DNA of 64,000 nt from JBNJGB01 sp051747385 (GCA_051747385.1 JBNJGB010000020.1:54773-118772), one strand, 5' to 3'. Shown: positions 16,800 to 36,100, numbered from the stretch's first letter. Program-made: numbers and translations. The notes: generated from the sequence alone by a model not told the origin.

Positions 16800-17234
16800 A
16801 TGAGCAACGGAACCCGTTACGAGGAGCAGGAGCCGCTCACCGACGAGCAGCGCGAGTCGTTCAAGAAACTGCTCGAGGAGCGGCGGCACAAGCTCCTGTC
16901 CGAGGCGGAGGAGCACGCCGACGCCGTCAAGGAGCAGGGCGCCCTCCGCATGAGCGACGAGGTCGATCTCGCCAGCGCCGAGTGGGAGCAGGCGTTCGAG
17001 CATCGCCTCCGCGACCGCGAGAAGGGCCTCCTCAAGAAGATCGACAAGGCGCTGGGCCGCATGGAGTCGGGCGAGTACGACGAGTGCGAGAGCTGCGGCA
17101 ACTACATCGGCGTCAAGCGGCTCACCGCCCGCCCCGAGGCCACCTTGTGCATCGAGTGCAAGGAGGAGCAGGAGCGGGTCGAGCAGAAGTTCAAGAAGCG
17201 CCGGGACACGGACGGCCAGTTCCCGTACAAGTAG
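16800..17234 (+). CDS. dksA: DksA/TraR-family zinc-finger regulator
   Basis: 144 aa, the usual size for DksA. A helical coiled-coil hairpin (about residues 13-90) carries the tip region DEVDLASAEWE, holding the acidic residues DksA inserts into the RNA polymerase secondary channel. It is followed by a complete four-Cys zinc finger, CESCG (C96, C99) and LCIECK (C117, C120), and a basic tail. DksA works with ppGpp to adjust transcription, notably of rRNA, in starvation; in myxobacteria this links to development (family knowledge). ATG 16800 follows AGGTGG. The next gene downstream on the same strand is the FHA sigma-54 activator, 126 bp away. Confidence 0.9.
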   Translation: MSNGTRYEEQEPLTDEQRESFKKLLEERRHKLLSEAEEHADAVKEQGALRMSDEVDLASAEWEQAFEHRLRDREKGLLKKIDKALGRMESGEYDECESCGNYIGVKRLTARPEATLCIECKEEQERVEQKFKKRRDTDGQFPYK

Positions 17235-17360
17235 GCTTCGTGGAGGATCCGGTGGATCTCCGACCGGCTGCTGGGGTCTCTTGACCCCACGTCAGGCGCC
17301 GTCGTAGCCTCCTCGGCATGCTGCCCGAGCCCGGGCCGCGTCTCCGCCGGGGGTGAGCCA

Positions 17361-18794
17361 GTGAGCGAGCGCGTCGAGGACGATCTGCCGGACTCCGCTC
17401 CGCCGACCAAGATCTCCTACATCAGCGGCCGACCGCCGACCCTCCACCTTCGGAAGTGCAAGCTGGTGCTGGAGCGCGACGACGGGCGGGTCGCGGAGTA
17501 CATCTTCGACCAGCCCGAGGTGGCCCTCGGCGCCATGGACGACAACGACGTCGTCATGGACGACGAGACGGTCAGCCGCTATCACTGCCGCATCCGACAG
17601 GAAAACGACGCGTACCTGATCCAGGACCTCGGGTCGACGAACGGCACCTTCGTCAACCGCGTCCGGATCCGCGAGGCGTTCCTCAAGCCGGGGTGCACCG
17701 TCACCCTCGGCAAGAGCGACGTGGGCTTCCAGAGCCTGGACGAGCGCGTCGAGATCCAACCGGTCAACCGGGAGCGCTTCGGCCACATCGTCGGCAAGAG
17801 CACCCGGATGCGGGAGATCTTCGGCATCCTCGAGAAGATCGCCCCGTCGGGCGCCACCGTCGTCATCGAGGGGGAGACGGGCACGGGCAAGGAGGTGGTC
17901 GCCCGGACCATCCACGAGGCCAGCCGGCGCACGGACCACCCCTTCGTGGTCTTCGACTGCGGCGCGGTGCCGGACAACCTCATCGAGAGCGAGCTGTTCG
18001 GCCACGAGAAGGGGTCGTTCACCGGCGCCATCATGGGCCGCCAGGGGCTGTTCGAGGTGGCCAGCGGAGGCTCCATCTTCCTCGACGAGCTCGGCGAGCT
18101 GAACCTGGATCTTCAGCCCAAGCTCCTCCGCGCCCTCGAGCAGCGGGAGATCCGGCGTGTCGGCTCCAACAAGGCCGTCAAGGTGGACGTGCGCGTCATC
18201 GCCGCCACGAACCGGAACCTGGCGGAGGAGGTGGAGGCCGGGCGGTTCCGCGAGGACCTCTTCTATCGCCTCAGCGTGGTGCGCATCATGCTGCCGCCGC
18301 TCCGGGACCGGGTGGAGGACATCCCGCTGCTGGCCCGGCACTTCCTCCGGACCGGGGACTTCAACCACGACGCCGACGGCAAGCCGCGCGTGAAGGGGAT
18401 CAGCCGCGACGCCCTCGACGCCATGATGGGCTATCGCTGGCCCGGCAACGTCCGCGAGCTGCTCAACGCGGTGGAGCGCGCCTGCGCCTACGCGGACGGC
18501 GACTACATCCACCCGGAGCACCTGCCGGACCACATCTCCGGCCTGGGCGTGGTGCGCCGGCGCCCCTCCCCCACCTCCATCACCGCCAAGGATCGGCCCG
18601 ACCGGGGGCTCGACAAGCCCTTCAAGCAGGCCAAGGAGGCCTGGGTCTCGTCCTTCGAGAAGGACTACATCCAGAACCTCCTGGAGAAGAACTCCTACAA
18701 CATCAGCCACGCCGCCCGCGAGGCGGACATCGACCGGAAGTACTTCCGGAAGCTGATGAAGAAGTACCGGATCGAGGTGCCGCCGGGCGACTGA
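17361..18794 (+). CDS. FHA-domain sigma-54-dependent transcriptional activator
   Basis: 477 aa, GTG start with a GGGGGTGAG stretch just upstream. An N-terminal FHA domain (about 50-125: DETVSRYHCRI, GSTNGTFVN) binds phospho-threonine peptides. The central AAA+ domain has Walker A GETGTGKE (about 171-178), the sigma-54 contact loop as GSFTGA instead of GAFTGA, and Walker B GGSIFLDELGE. The arginine-finger region FREDLFYRLSV is normal. The C-terminus is a Fis-type helix-turn-helix (NSYNISHAAREADIDRKYFRKLMKKY). FHA-linked activators of this kind are a hallmark of Myxococcus relatives, where they answer Ser/Thr kinases. No such kinase is encoded in the window and I found no convincing GG-N10-GC promoter nearby, so targets are unknown. 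GSFTGA is found in some functional activators. Confidence 0.93.
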   Translation: MSERVEDDLPDSAPPTKISYISGRPPTLHLRKCKLVLERDDGRVAEYIFDQPEVALGAMDDNDVVMDDETVSRYHCRIRQENDAYLIQDLGSTNGTFVNRVRIREAFLKPGCTVTLGKSDVGFQSLDERVEIQPVNRERFGHIVGKSTRMREIFGILEKIAPSGATVVIEGETGTGKEVVARTIHEASRRTDHPFVVFDCGAVPDNLIESELFGHEKGSFTGAIMGRQGLFEVASGGSIFLDELGELNLDLQPKLLRALEQREIRRVGSNKAVKVDVRVIAATNRNLAEEVEAGRFREDLFYRLSVVRIMLPPLRDRVEDIPLLARHFLRTGDFNHDADGKPRVKGISRDALDAMMGYRWPGNVRELLNAVERACAYADGDYIHPEHLPDHISGLGVVRRRPSPTSITAKDRPDRGLDKPFKQAKEAWVSSFEKDYIQNLLEKNSYNISHAAREADIDRKYFRKLMKKYRIEVPPGD

Positions 18795-18819
18795 CCCCTC
18801 GCCCCCGGCCTCCACATCT

Positions 18820-18953
18820 CCTCGGCTCCGCGAGGCTCGCGCCAAGGCGCCAAGCCGCAAAGCCGCGGAGAACACGGGGAAGGCAGCAGGACCGCCGTCC
18901 CCGCCGGCCACTCGACGGCGGAGATGGAGCAGGCTCGCCGTCCCCGGCGGTCG
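18820..18953 (+). repeat. Dispersed convergent-junction repeat, copy at 18.8 kb
   Basis: It fills most of the 196-bp gap between converging stops at 18794 and 18991. It has the core GGCGCCAAGCCGCAAAG, the phrase GGAGAACACGGGGAAG shared with the copy at 50.6 kb, then GACCGCCG-TCCC-CGCCGGCC (18891-18910). A second, better half (CGCCG-TCCC-CGGCGG) follows near 18937-18952. Confidence 0.8.
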
Positions 18954-18990
18954 TCTCCCGATCCGCCGGGGAGGGCAGACCGTCGGTGCT

Positions 18991-24150
<5,160 letters not shown>

Positions 24151-24209
24151 GGACGTCTACCTTTTGTGGGGAATGCTTGGTGGCGATCCCGTCCGGATCA
24201 CCGGCCCGG

Positions 24210-24238
24210 AGTATAGGCGAGGCACCTCCTCGGTTCTA
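24210..24238 (-). promoter_or_regulatory. Predicted promoter of the MopE-repeat lipoprotein gene
   Basis: On the minus strand, TAGAAC (24238-24233), 17 bp, then TATACT (24215-24210), the best -10 box in the window. It implies a leader of about 50 bases. The spacer is a CGAGG-N5-CCTCG dyad (24218-24232). Confidence 0.5.
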
Positions 24239-24259
24239 CCCACCCGGGTCCCACGAACA

Positions 24260-24283
24260 GGGCGGTCGCAAAGTCGACCGCCC
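24260..24283. other. Perfect 9-bp inverted repeat between divergent promoters
   Basis: GGGCGGTCG-CAAAGT-CGACCGCCC in the 446-bp groES upstream gap. There is no T-tract, so it is not an intrinsic terminator; it could be a regulator site for either flanking gene. The rest of the gap (24151-24596) holds only the short tandem repeat and the promoters listed. Confidence 0.6.
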
Positions 24284-24284
24284 T

Positions 24285-24316
24285 CCCTTGCCCGTGCCCT
24301 TGCCCGTGCCCTTGCC
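24285..24316 (+). repeat. 12-bp tandem repeat, 2.7 copies
   Basis: CCCTTGCCCGTG repeated head to tail immediately after the inverted repeat at 24260-24283. Short and non-coding. Confidence 0.85.
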
Positions 24317-24485
24317 TGCTCCCAGACGCGCAAAACCCATCGTTTCCGAGCGGGTGCAATCCAGCGCCGGGCGCCGCACCGCCGCACGGAGCACACTTCT
24401 CCGACCTTGCGATTGGCCCGGGTCCCGCGAGCCCACCGGGTTCGCCCGGGTGTCCGGCCCGCCGAGAAAAAGCCCGCCGGGGCCG

Positions 24486-24513
24486 TTGACCGGGACCCGG
24501 GAGTGTTTAACGT
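24486..24513 (+). promoter_or_regulatory. Tentative groES-groEL promoter
   Basis: TTGACC (24486-24491), 16 bp, TAACGT (24508-24513). A dyad CCGGG-A-CCCGG (24490-24500) lies directly against the -35. No CIRCE element is visible, so HrcA control is not supported by this sequence. The -10 is weak. Confidence 0.35.
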
Positions 24514-24596
24514 AGCGCGCGCCCGAGTCCGGGGAAGCCCGCGACTCGCGCGTGATTCCAAACCAATTCCGAGGCGTTATCCCTCAGGAGGGACAC

Positions 24597-24884
<288 letters not shown>

Positions 24885-24996
24885 CGGCCCCGCTGCTCAC
24901 CCCTTCGCTGCGCCCCGCCACGGCGCAGCGTCCGTTCGTCAGTCATGCGCCGGGACTCGCCCGGCGAACCCACACGAAGTCAAGGAGTCGTGAGAT

Positions 24997-26643
<1,647 letters not shown>

Positions 26644-26701
26644 GCCCCCAGCCCCGCCGAAGGCTCCCCGAGCACCCCGCTCGGGGGCCGCGCTCTCGAC
26701 A

Positions 26702-26738
26702 AGGCCCCCACGGCACGGTCGCCGTGGGGGCCTCTTTT
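26702..26738 (+). terminator. Intrinsic terminator of groES-groEL
   Basis: A 13-bp perfect stem AGGCCCCCACGGC / GCCGTGGGGGCCT around a 6-base loop (ACGGTC), followed by CTTTT. The strongest terminator in the window. Confidence 0.9.
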
Positions 26739-26755
26739 CGTCCGGGAGCCTGCCC

Positions 26756-26852
26756 TGCTCCTTCCGATGGGCTCGGGCCGAGGCGCCGAGCGGCAAAGGC
26801 GCGGGAAATATGGGGAAGATGCAGTGAGACCGCCGTCCGCGGCGGTCACTCC
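26756..26852 (+). repeat. Dispersed convergent-junction repeat, copy at 26.8 kb
   Basis: A diverged copy between the groEL terminator and the terminator of the giant lipoprotein gene. The core is partly changed (CGAGCGGCAAAGGCGCGG). GGGGAAGATGCAGTG is shared with the 50.6-kb copy. The closing hairpin GACCGCCG-TCCG-CGGCGGTC (26828-26847) keeps all 8 bp in both arms, with a base change only in the loop. The rest of the 465-bp gap (26644-27108) shows no gene. Confidence 0.8.
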
Positions 26853-27049
26853 CCGATGCGCCGGCCCCGACGGCACGAGTCGGCCCGGCCCGAAGGCCAC
26901 TCCCGATGGGGGCGGAAGGCCGGGCCCGGTGAGCCCGACCACGACCACGACCACGCTTCGTCGGCTCTCGGCGAGGTGTGACCGATTGACAGACGAGCAC
27001 GCCGGCGCCCCGACTCGCCCCCGCCGGAGGTCGGGGGCGGGGTGGCCTC

Positions 27050-27083
27050 CAAAAAAACGGCCCGGGCGTGGTGCCCGGGCCGT
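27050..27083 (-). terminator. Intrinsic terminator of the giant lipoprotein gene
   Basis: On the minus strand, ACGGCCCGGGC-ACCAC-GCCCGGGCCGT followed by seven T, starting 26 bp after the stop codon of the 9.9-kb gene. Confidence 0.9.
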
Positions 27084-27108
27084 CTCGCGTCATGCGGTCG
27101 GGATGCCG

Positions 27109-30100
27109 TTACTCCCTGTTCTGGAAGCGCAGCGTGTAGGTGTTGTTGTTGGGCCCGACCTCATCGTCAGGGTGGAAGACCCGAACGTAGAAGAAGACCA
27201 TGTGGAACCTGTTCCGGTTGCAGCAGTGGCTGTAGCTCGGATGACCACAGCTCCCGCTCCGGTACGTGTTCGTCGAGTCGGGACCAGCGCAGTGATAGCT
27301 GGTCTCGCCGTCGAGCTCGAGCTTCGTCAGGCCGCCCTTCGCGTCGCAGTGCCCGGGGCCGCTGCAGCTGCCACGGAAGACCTCGAATTTGAGGCCGTCG
27401 GGGTTGTCCGTGAAGAAGATCTCCGGGTTGAAGTCCTTGGCGTAGCTCGTCAGGTCACGGAAGCGGACGCGGAACCAGTCGGAGTCCCCGCCCGGAACCA
27501 CGTTCCCGCTGCGGTCCACCAGTTCGTCGGACGAGTCGTCCACGTAGTTCAGCGCGCTGTTCGAGTACGGGTCGGCACACGTGTCGCCCACGTCGTTCCT
27601 GTCGTACCAGTCCTCCCGAACCTCGCAGCCGTTCGTGAACTCCCCGTCGATGTCGTGGTAGTCCGTGTCGCAGGACTCCACGTAGCAGACACCGACCTTG
27701 CAGCCCGCGGTGGCGTTGGGGATGTCGTCCCCGCACATGGCGCTGGCCGAGCGCTCGTCGGTGTCGACGACACCGTCGCAGTTGTCGTCGTACCCGTTGC
27801 ACTGCTCGGTCTGGCCCGGGTTGATGGTGTTGTTCTGGTCATCGCAGTCCCCCGCCCGCGTGGCGTCGTACGGAGCTTCGGCCGCGCACTTGCAGACGGG
27901 CGACGACCCCTCGGCGCCGTACGTGTCGCCGTCACCGTCGAAGTAGTAGTCCTGGCCCTCGGTCGAGCAGTCCGCCGCGCCGTCCTCGTCCACCAGGTTG
28001 TTGCAGTTGTCGTCGACGCCCTCGGTCGCGCACAGCTCCTGCGCGCCGGGATTCACGTCGCCGTTGCTGTCGTCACAGTCGCCGTTCCGGGTCGCCGTGT
28101 AGTGGTCGAACCCGGAGGGGCCCGGCGAGCACAGGCACTCGTAGTCGTCCGTACCGTACGAGTCGTCGTCCACGTCCTTGAAGTACACCGTGCAGCCCTC
28201 GGCGCCCGGCTCGTTCGCCTCGCCGTCGCAGTCCTCGTCTCTGGAGTCCGCGCACGTCTCGGTCCGCGGCAGGACCTGGCCCTCGCAGGCGCCGGTGTTG
28301 CCGTCCTGACAGACCCGGTCGCCACCCTCGCAGATGCCGACGCCTTCGGTGCCGTCCGGGCCCTCGTAGCAGGGCGTGGACGCGTCATCGTTGTCGGTGT
28401 GCTCGCAGGCCCCCGCCGGGTCGCAGAAGTCGTTGGTGCACACGTTGCCGTCGTCGCAGGACAGGATCTCGCCCCCGACGGTGCACCCACCGCTGTTGTC
28501 ACAGGTCCGCTCGGTCGTGTAGGTGAGCCCGTCGCAGCCGGCCTGCTGGCAGACATTGGACGCGCAGGCGGAGGGGTCGTCGACGGTCTCCGCATAGCAC
28601 TGGCTGTTGCCGTCGCAGAGAGCGTCGACGCGATGGCCGACGCAACCGCCGGACGACGCGTCGTCACAGACCGGAGGCTCGGCGAAGCCCAGGGACGGAT
28701 CCTGGCAGTCGGAGTTCTGCGAGCAACACGTCCCGCCCGAGCAGCAGAAGCCGTTCGAGCAATAACCCGCCGCGCACTCGTGATCCGCGCCGCACTGTCC
28801 GCCGTCGGGCCGCAGGGCCTCGCAGTCATCGGTCCGCCCATCGCCGTCCAGGTCGTCGAAGTCGCAGAAGAACCCGTCGGCGCAGTCGGTGTGCGATCCG
28901 CAAGTGGTGCCGCAGGAGACGCCGTCGCAGATGTACGGGGCGCAGTCCTGTGTGCCGCCGTCGTTGACCCCGCCCGCTCCGTCGCAGGTGTCGGCGAGCG
29001 TCGCCACGCCGTCCGTACAGCTCGCCGGCGCGGCGAGGGTGCCGGCGCCGTAGTAGTCGCACGTGGCGTTGCCGTCGCACTGACCGTTGGTGCCGCAGGT
29101 CGACTGGTCGGTGGTCGGGCAGTCGTCGTGGAAGTCCGCGCCTTCGGGCACGTTCTTGCACGAGCCGCTGCCGTCACACGTCTGGCAGGTCCCGCAGTCG
29201 TTGTCCGGGTCGCTGTTCGCCGGGACGGCGAGGCACTCACCCGCGCCGTCACAGCGCTGGCAGGTGCCGCAGCTCTTGGACGAGGACGGGAACTGACAGG
29301 AGCCCGCACCGTCACAGGAACCGCCGCACGTGGCGCCTTGGCCCCAGCACTCGTCGTCCGGGTCGTCGCCCTCCGGGATCACGGTGCACTGCCCTTCGAA
29401 CCCGTCGAGCTTGCAGCTCTCGCAGGTGCTGGTGCAGGCGGTGTCGCAGCAGACCCCGTCCTGGAGGTTGCAGATCCCGCTTGTGCACTGGTTGTCGGCC
29501 GTACAGGAGCCGCCGAGGTCCTCCTTCGGCTTGCAGGTCGAGCCGTCACACCAGTTGCCCGGCTTGCAGTCGGTGTCCGTGTCGCAGCTGAACTTGCAGT
29601 TGCCGGTGCCGTCGCACCAGTACAGGTCACACCCGCCCTCGGGGTCGGTGAGAGCGTCGTGGTCCACGCACGTGCCCTCCTGACCGCCGAGGTTGCACTG
29701 GCGGCACGGGCCGGCGCACGCGCTCTCGCAGCAGACGTCGTCCGTGCAGAAGTTGGACAGGCACTCGTTGTCGGCCGCGCACGTCTCGCCCCGGGCGGAC
29801 TTCGGCAGGCACTCGCCGGTGCCGGTGTCGCAGAAGTAGCCGGTCAGGCAGTCGCTGTCCTCGGTGCAGACCGCCAGGCAGTCCGTGCCCGTGCCCTCGC
29901 ACTTGAGGCCGTCGCAGAACTCGTCGTCCGGGTCCACGCACGTGCCCTCGCCGTCACAGGTGTGGGCCGGGTCGCGGTATCCGTCGGTGCACGACTGGTC
30001 CACGCAGACGGTGCCCGAAGCGTAGAGTTCGCAGGCCCCGGTGCCGTCGCAGGAGCCGTTCTGGCCGCAGGTCGAGGCGCCCTCGTCGGCGCACTCGCCG

Positions 30101-33100
30101 AGGGGGTCGTCCCCGGACGGGACGTCGGCGCACGCGCCGGTCCCGTCGCAGACCTGGCACAGGCCGCAGGAGCCGTCGGGGTCGGTGTCGGCGTCGACCG
30201 GGTTTTCGCAGAAGCCGGCGCCATCACATCGCATGCAGGTGTCGCAGGCGAGCGTCTCCGGCGGGAAGGTGCACCCACCGTCTCCGTCGCAGGTACCGCC
30301 GCACACGCCGGTCCCGTCACAGTCGTCATCCGGGTCGCTGCCGCTGTCGCTGAAGCTGCAGGTGCCCTTGGAGCCGGACAGGTCGCAGCGCTCACACTGC
30401 CCGTCACAGGCGTTGTTACAGCAGACGCCGTCGACGCAGTAGCCGCTGTCGCAGTGCCCGTCGCGACCACAGGTGAGGCTGTCGTCGAGATCGAGGCGGC
30501 AGGTGCCCTCGAAGCAGTGGGCGCCCGCGTCGCAGTCCGAGTCGCCGCCGCACGTCTCCAGGCAGCTCGGCTGGGTCTGATCGGCCTCGCCGTTGCAGAA
30601 CACGCTGTCGAACAGGTCGCAGTCGTCGGACTCGACGCCGCTGTCACAGGCGGTGTCGTCCGCCACGTTCTCCGTACCGCACTGGTAGTCCGTGCAGGTC
30701 GCGTCCTCGCGGTGGCCCTGGCACGTGGTCGCGTCGTCGCAGCTCGGCGCCGCGCTGTAGTCCCCCGGGCAGTCGCTGGCCAGTGCGCAGCAGTCGCCGT
30801 CCTCGCAGCAGAAGCCGTTCTGGCAGTGGCCGGACTCGCAGTCGAGGTTCTCGTCGCACGTCTGGCCGTTGGCCTTCGGCGTCGTCGTCCCGACGTCCAG
30901 GGTGAAGTCACCGCCAGACCCGGAAAGGGAGTCGACCACGAGGTACCAGGTGCCCGGCTCCACCAGCTCGTCGATGACCTCGGTCCCTCCGGCGGGCTCC
31001 GTGTCCGAGCAGAAGGTGGACCCGACGTTGCACGAGTCGGTGAGGTAGATGCCAGCGTCGAACTCGGACGCCTGAACCGTCGCCGTGACGCGCATCGTCG
31101 TGGGCAGCGTCAGCGTGTAGACGATGTCGTGCCCGTCGCCGCCGGTGCACGAGCCGGCCGTGGAGTTGGCGAAGCACTCGGTGCTGTGCGCGAGGTTGTG
31201 CGTCGTGCCGTCCACCGGCACCGAAATGGCGCTGTCGCAGGTGTTGCCGACGGTCGGATCCGTCGTGCGGGTGCCGACCCACACGGCGGCCGACGAGAGC
31301 ATGCCCTTGTTGCCGGATACGTTGTCGCAGACCTGGACCTTCCAGAGGCCCGAGGGCTCCACGCCCGCCAGGCTGCACAGGTCGCCCGCAGGGTTGGAGT
31401 TCGACAGCGGGAAGGTGCTGTGGAAGTCCGCCAGGCCGGAGCCGGAGCCGTCCACGAGGGGCACCTTGGCGTTGTCCGGGGAGTACAGGTTCACCGTGAG
31501 GTCACTCAGGTTCGGATGGTCGACGTCCACCTGGACGAACACCTCGCTCGCGTAGGGGTCGTCGGCCGTGACTTCCATGACCTCGGTCACGCACTGGAAG
31601 TCCTCGATGGCCGTACGCACGTCCCCGGTGGAGGCGTAGGCGCACGTTTCGCAGACCTCGGTGCAGGTGCCGTCACCCTGGTCGAGACCGCCCACGCAGG
31701 CGTCGCTGAGGCCGCACTGACCGTCGCCCGCGTCGATCGCGTGAGCGCCGGAGCAGCTCTCACCCGCACAGGTCTGGGTGCGGCCGGTGTTGTCGCAGGC
31801 GCCCGCGCCGCTGCTGGCGCCCGGGTCGCACTGGTCGAGCGTGCAGGAGTCGCTGTCGTCGCACGTCGGCGCCGTACCCGCCTGGCAGGTGCCGTCGGCG
31901 CACGTTTCGGTGCCGTCGCAGAACTGGCCGTTGTCACAGTCCTCGTCCACCGAGCAGGTCGGAGCCGGGGCCGTCTCGAGCCAGATGTCGAACGCGTGGA
32001 CCGTACCGCAGGCCTCGCCGCCCGTGGTGTCCTCCACGGTCAGGACCCAGTCGCCCTCGACGAACTGGCCGTCGAAGTCGCTCATGGTCCCCTGGGCCGG
32101 CAGGGTGCCCGCGTCGAAGGTCGTGTCGATGACCGTGCCGTTGTTCGTCGGGTCCGGCTCGACGAGGGTCACCAACCGCCCGTTGTGGGACAGGGTGACG
32201 TTCAGGGTGCCCACCTTCTGGCTCTCGTCCAGCTCGAGGTGCAGGCGGACGTTCGCGTTGGTGATGGTCTCGAAGCCCGACGTGCTCTTGACGATCTGCA
32301 CCAGCTCGTCGGTGGTGTCACAGTTGAACGTCGTGTCGTCGATGGGATCGCCGACCTCGCCGCCGTCCTGCGGCTGGCACGTGCCGTCCGCCAGGCAGAC
32401 CTCGCCGTCCGCGCAGTCCAGGTCGCCCTGGCAGGCGTCGCACGTCGTGTCCTCATTGTTCTGACACTGGCCGCCGATGCACTCGTCGATGGTGCAGGCG
32501 TCGCCGTCGTCGCACTGGACGTGGTCGCTGCACCCGCCGTAGCCGTTGTCGAAGAAGTCGATGACGCCCGCGATGTATTGCTCCGGCGTGGCGCCCAGCT
32601 CCTCCAGGCGGCTGGTCAGCACGGTCGAGCCCACGACGCGGCCGCCGGTCGCAGGATCCTCGTAGGCCACGGCCACGGCGGCGCCGCTCTGGTCGTCCTC
32701 GAGGACCTTCCGGGCGTCCGTGCCCTGCTTTGGCGCGAGGTGGTCCACGTCCTCGTAGTACGCGGCGTCGGCCGTGTAGTCCCAAGTCATCGGGTACAGG
32801 AACGCCCTGCCGCTCATGGCGCCGTTCACGCCACCGTCGGTCTGCACCACGGAGACGTTGAACTTGCCCTGCAGGGTCGTCTGCAGATCCTCGGCGAAGG
32901 TCGCCGAGCCCTCGAGATAGACGTCGCCGCCGCTCTCGATGAAGTCGACCGCCGGCTGCACCTGCTCGGAGGACATGGTGCTCGTCGACGCACCGCCGCC
33001 CATCGTGATGAACAGGCCGCGCACGGGGCTCCAGTCGTCGATGTCGCTCAGCGAAGCGACCCGCTGGTAGTTCTTGCCGGCCGCGTCCAGCGCATCGGTG

Positions 33101-36100
33101 ATGCCGTCACCGTCCGCCGCGGCCACCTCATCCGGCGCCCACACGACGTAGCCCCGGCCGAGGCCGACCACGATCTCGACGGGGATGGTGGAGGTGAACG
33201 CGCCGTCGGAGACGCGGATGCGGGCCCCGTAGGAGCCGATGTCGTCGGACGAGTTCGCCCGGATGCCCATCGTCACCTGCCACACGCCGAAGAGGCTGAG
33301 CTTCGCCGTGTCGTCGATGGTCACGAAGTCCGGCGCGTCGAGCAGCTCGAAGTTGAGGGTCTGGGAGTTCCACTGCTGGTCGTGGGCCCAGTAGGTGCGC
33401 GTCCGCACCTCGCCGAGCTGCGCGGTGACCGTGCCGCCATCGACCAGCTCGTCCTCGGAGCGATCGTAGGTCTTGTCGCTCTGGAGGTGCTGGACGTAGT
33501 AGGGCGCGTGGCCCGTGGCGACGGTCAGATCGTCGACCGAGACGTCCACGTTGTCCGGCGTGTCGCTCTCCACCTTGAAGCCGATCCAGACCTGGTTCTG
33601 GGCGAGCAGGAAGTTGGAGAGGCTGTAGTTGTACTGCGTGCCCGGGTTGTCGCCGGACGCCGGGATGACGTCGAGGGTCTCGGCCACCGACCAGTCGCCC
33701 TCGGTCGCCGTGGCCATCACGTGCACGTTGTGCGCACCGGCCCCGTTCAGCCAAGCCAGGTTGAACTGGATGGAGGCGCTGTCCGCGTTGTCCGGGTCGA
33801 AGCTGGACATGGTCAGGATGGCGCCTTCACCCACCACCGCGTCCTCGCCGATGCACTCCTGGTGCTCGTCCGGGCCGAGGTAGCCGGAGGTGTCGCTGAC
33901 CCAGCAGCTGTCCGGGTCCGTGCCCGGGTCCTCGGGCAGCGGCTCGGTCGGGTCCTCGCCGATGGGCGGCGAGCAGCCGGGGACGGGCGCCTCGGTGCAG
34001 GTGCCCGCGTCGCAGAACGGCTCCGTGCAGACGTTGTTGTCCAGGGCCGGACAGTCGGCGTTGTAGATGCAGCAGGAGCCGCTGGTCGTGGCCACGTGCT
34101 TACAGGTGTTGCTGGTCGTGCAGTAGTCGTCGGTGCACGGGTCGCCGTCGTCGCAGTCCTCGGCGGTCTGGCAGCACTCCTCGTTCTCGAGGAGGTTGCA
34201 CTGACCGGTCGTCGTGCACTCCCACTGGAAGCAGTTGGCCGTACCGTCCGGGTCCTCGCCGCACGCCGCCGTGAGCTCCGAGGCCGTCATGTCGGACGTG
34301 CAGCAATCGTCCTGCTGGGTGTACTGGCACTGGCTGTCGACGCAGGAGTCGGTGGTGCACTCGACGCCGTCGTCACAGTCCTGCGCCGTCTCGCAGCAGC
34401 CTTCGATCTCGGTGTTGTGGCAGACGTTGCCAGAGCCACAGAAGTCCTCGGTGCACGGGTCGCCGTCATCGCACGCGTCGTCGGCGATACAGCAGCCCTC
34501 GATCTCGACGGAGGAGCATTCGCCCGTGGACTCCTCGCAGACCTCCGCCGTGCAGGGGTTGTCGTCGCTGGGGCAGTCCGCGTTCTTCTTGCAGCACCCC
34601 TCCACCACGGTGTGGAGGCACTGGTTGGCGCCGACGTCGCAGAAGTCGTCCGTGCAGACGTTGCCGTCGTCGCAGGGATCCGAGACGTCGGTGCAGTAAT
34701 CGGGGTCCGGCGGGAAGATGCAGACCGGCGGAGACTGCGAGAAGTCGCACGTGTCGGTGGTGGCCGGATCGCCGTCGTCGCAGTCCCCATCGGAGTTGCA
34801 GCACTGCTGACCGTCGAGGACGATCGGCTCCGAGGGCTCGCAGAGGTTCTCGGCGGTGTCGCACTCGTCGATGGTGCAGGAGTCGCCGTCGCTGCAGTCC
34901 TCGTCGTTGACGCAGCAACCGTCGATCACGTTGCTGCTGTAGCGACAGGTGTTGCCGATACAGCGATCCAGGTTGCACGGGTTGCCATCGTCGCAGTCCG
35001 AGTTGGTCTCGCAGCAGTCCTCGTCCCACACCGACGGCTCGCAGATGCCGTTGGCCGTATCGCACGTGTCGATGGTGCAGGCCTTGAAGTCGTCGCAGTC
35101 GGCGTCGGTCTCGCAGCAGCCCTCCTCCAGCGGGAAGAAGCACTGGCTGTCCACGCCGCACTTGCCGACGGCGCAGGAGTGAGCGTCCTCCGGCGCGACG
35201 CAGCCCGGGTGGTCCAGGCCCTCGTAGACGTCCTCGTTGAAGTTCTTCGGCGTGCCGTACAGATCGTTGGAGGTGTCGCCGTACTTGATCTGCTTGGCCG
35301 GGTCGTTGGACTCGTCGCCGGCCACGCCCCAGCTCGCCGGATCGCTGTTGTCGGCGAACATGTGCGTCAGGGCCCAGGAGCGTCCGTCCTTCCCGCCCCA
35401 CACGGCCGTGTCGTAGGTGACGCTGTCGATGACCGTCCCCTCCGGGTCCTTGAGGGTGATGGTCCGCGTGACGTCAGCGCCGTCCGGCTCGAAGTTGTCC
35501 GGCAGGGTGATGCCCTGGAGCTGGTAGTGCGGGAAGAACCCGCCGTTGAGGCTGGAGTCGACGCTGCGGGCCATCACGAAGTACTGGCCCGGGAACAGAT
35601 GGAGACCCGTGCTCCCGTTCACGGCGAGGGGCGCCGTGAGGGTGTGGGACTCGCCGTCGTCCGTCTCCACGATGAAGCCGTCCAGGTCGATCATGTTCGG
35701 CGACGCGTTGTAGATCTCGATCCACTCGCCCAGGGCGTCGTCGACGGACCCGGGCGCCGCCATGATCTCGTTGATGACGATGGGGCTGGTGTCCGGGAGA
35801 TCGCAGTAGTTCTCGTCCGTCTGGTGCTGGCAGACGTTGTCTACACAGACGTCGACGGTGGAGAGGTCCCCGTCGTCGCAGTCGGCGTCCGTCACGCAGC
35901 AGGTGGTGTCCTCCGGGTCCTCCTCGTAGACGCACTGTCCCGACTCGTCCGCCGAATCCGCATAGACACACCTGTCGTCCGTACACGGGTTGCCGTCGTA
36001 GCAGTCGGAATCGTCCACGCAGCATCCGACGCCCCGCGGGCCGTACCGGCAGCTCTGCACATCCTCGGCGGAGTTCCGGTAGCACAGGTAGGACGCGCAG

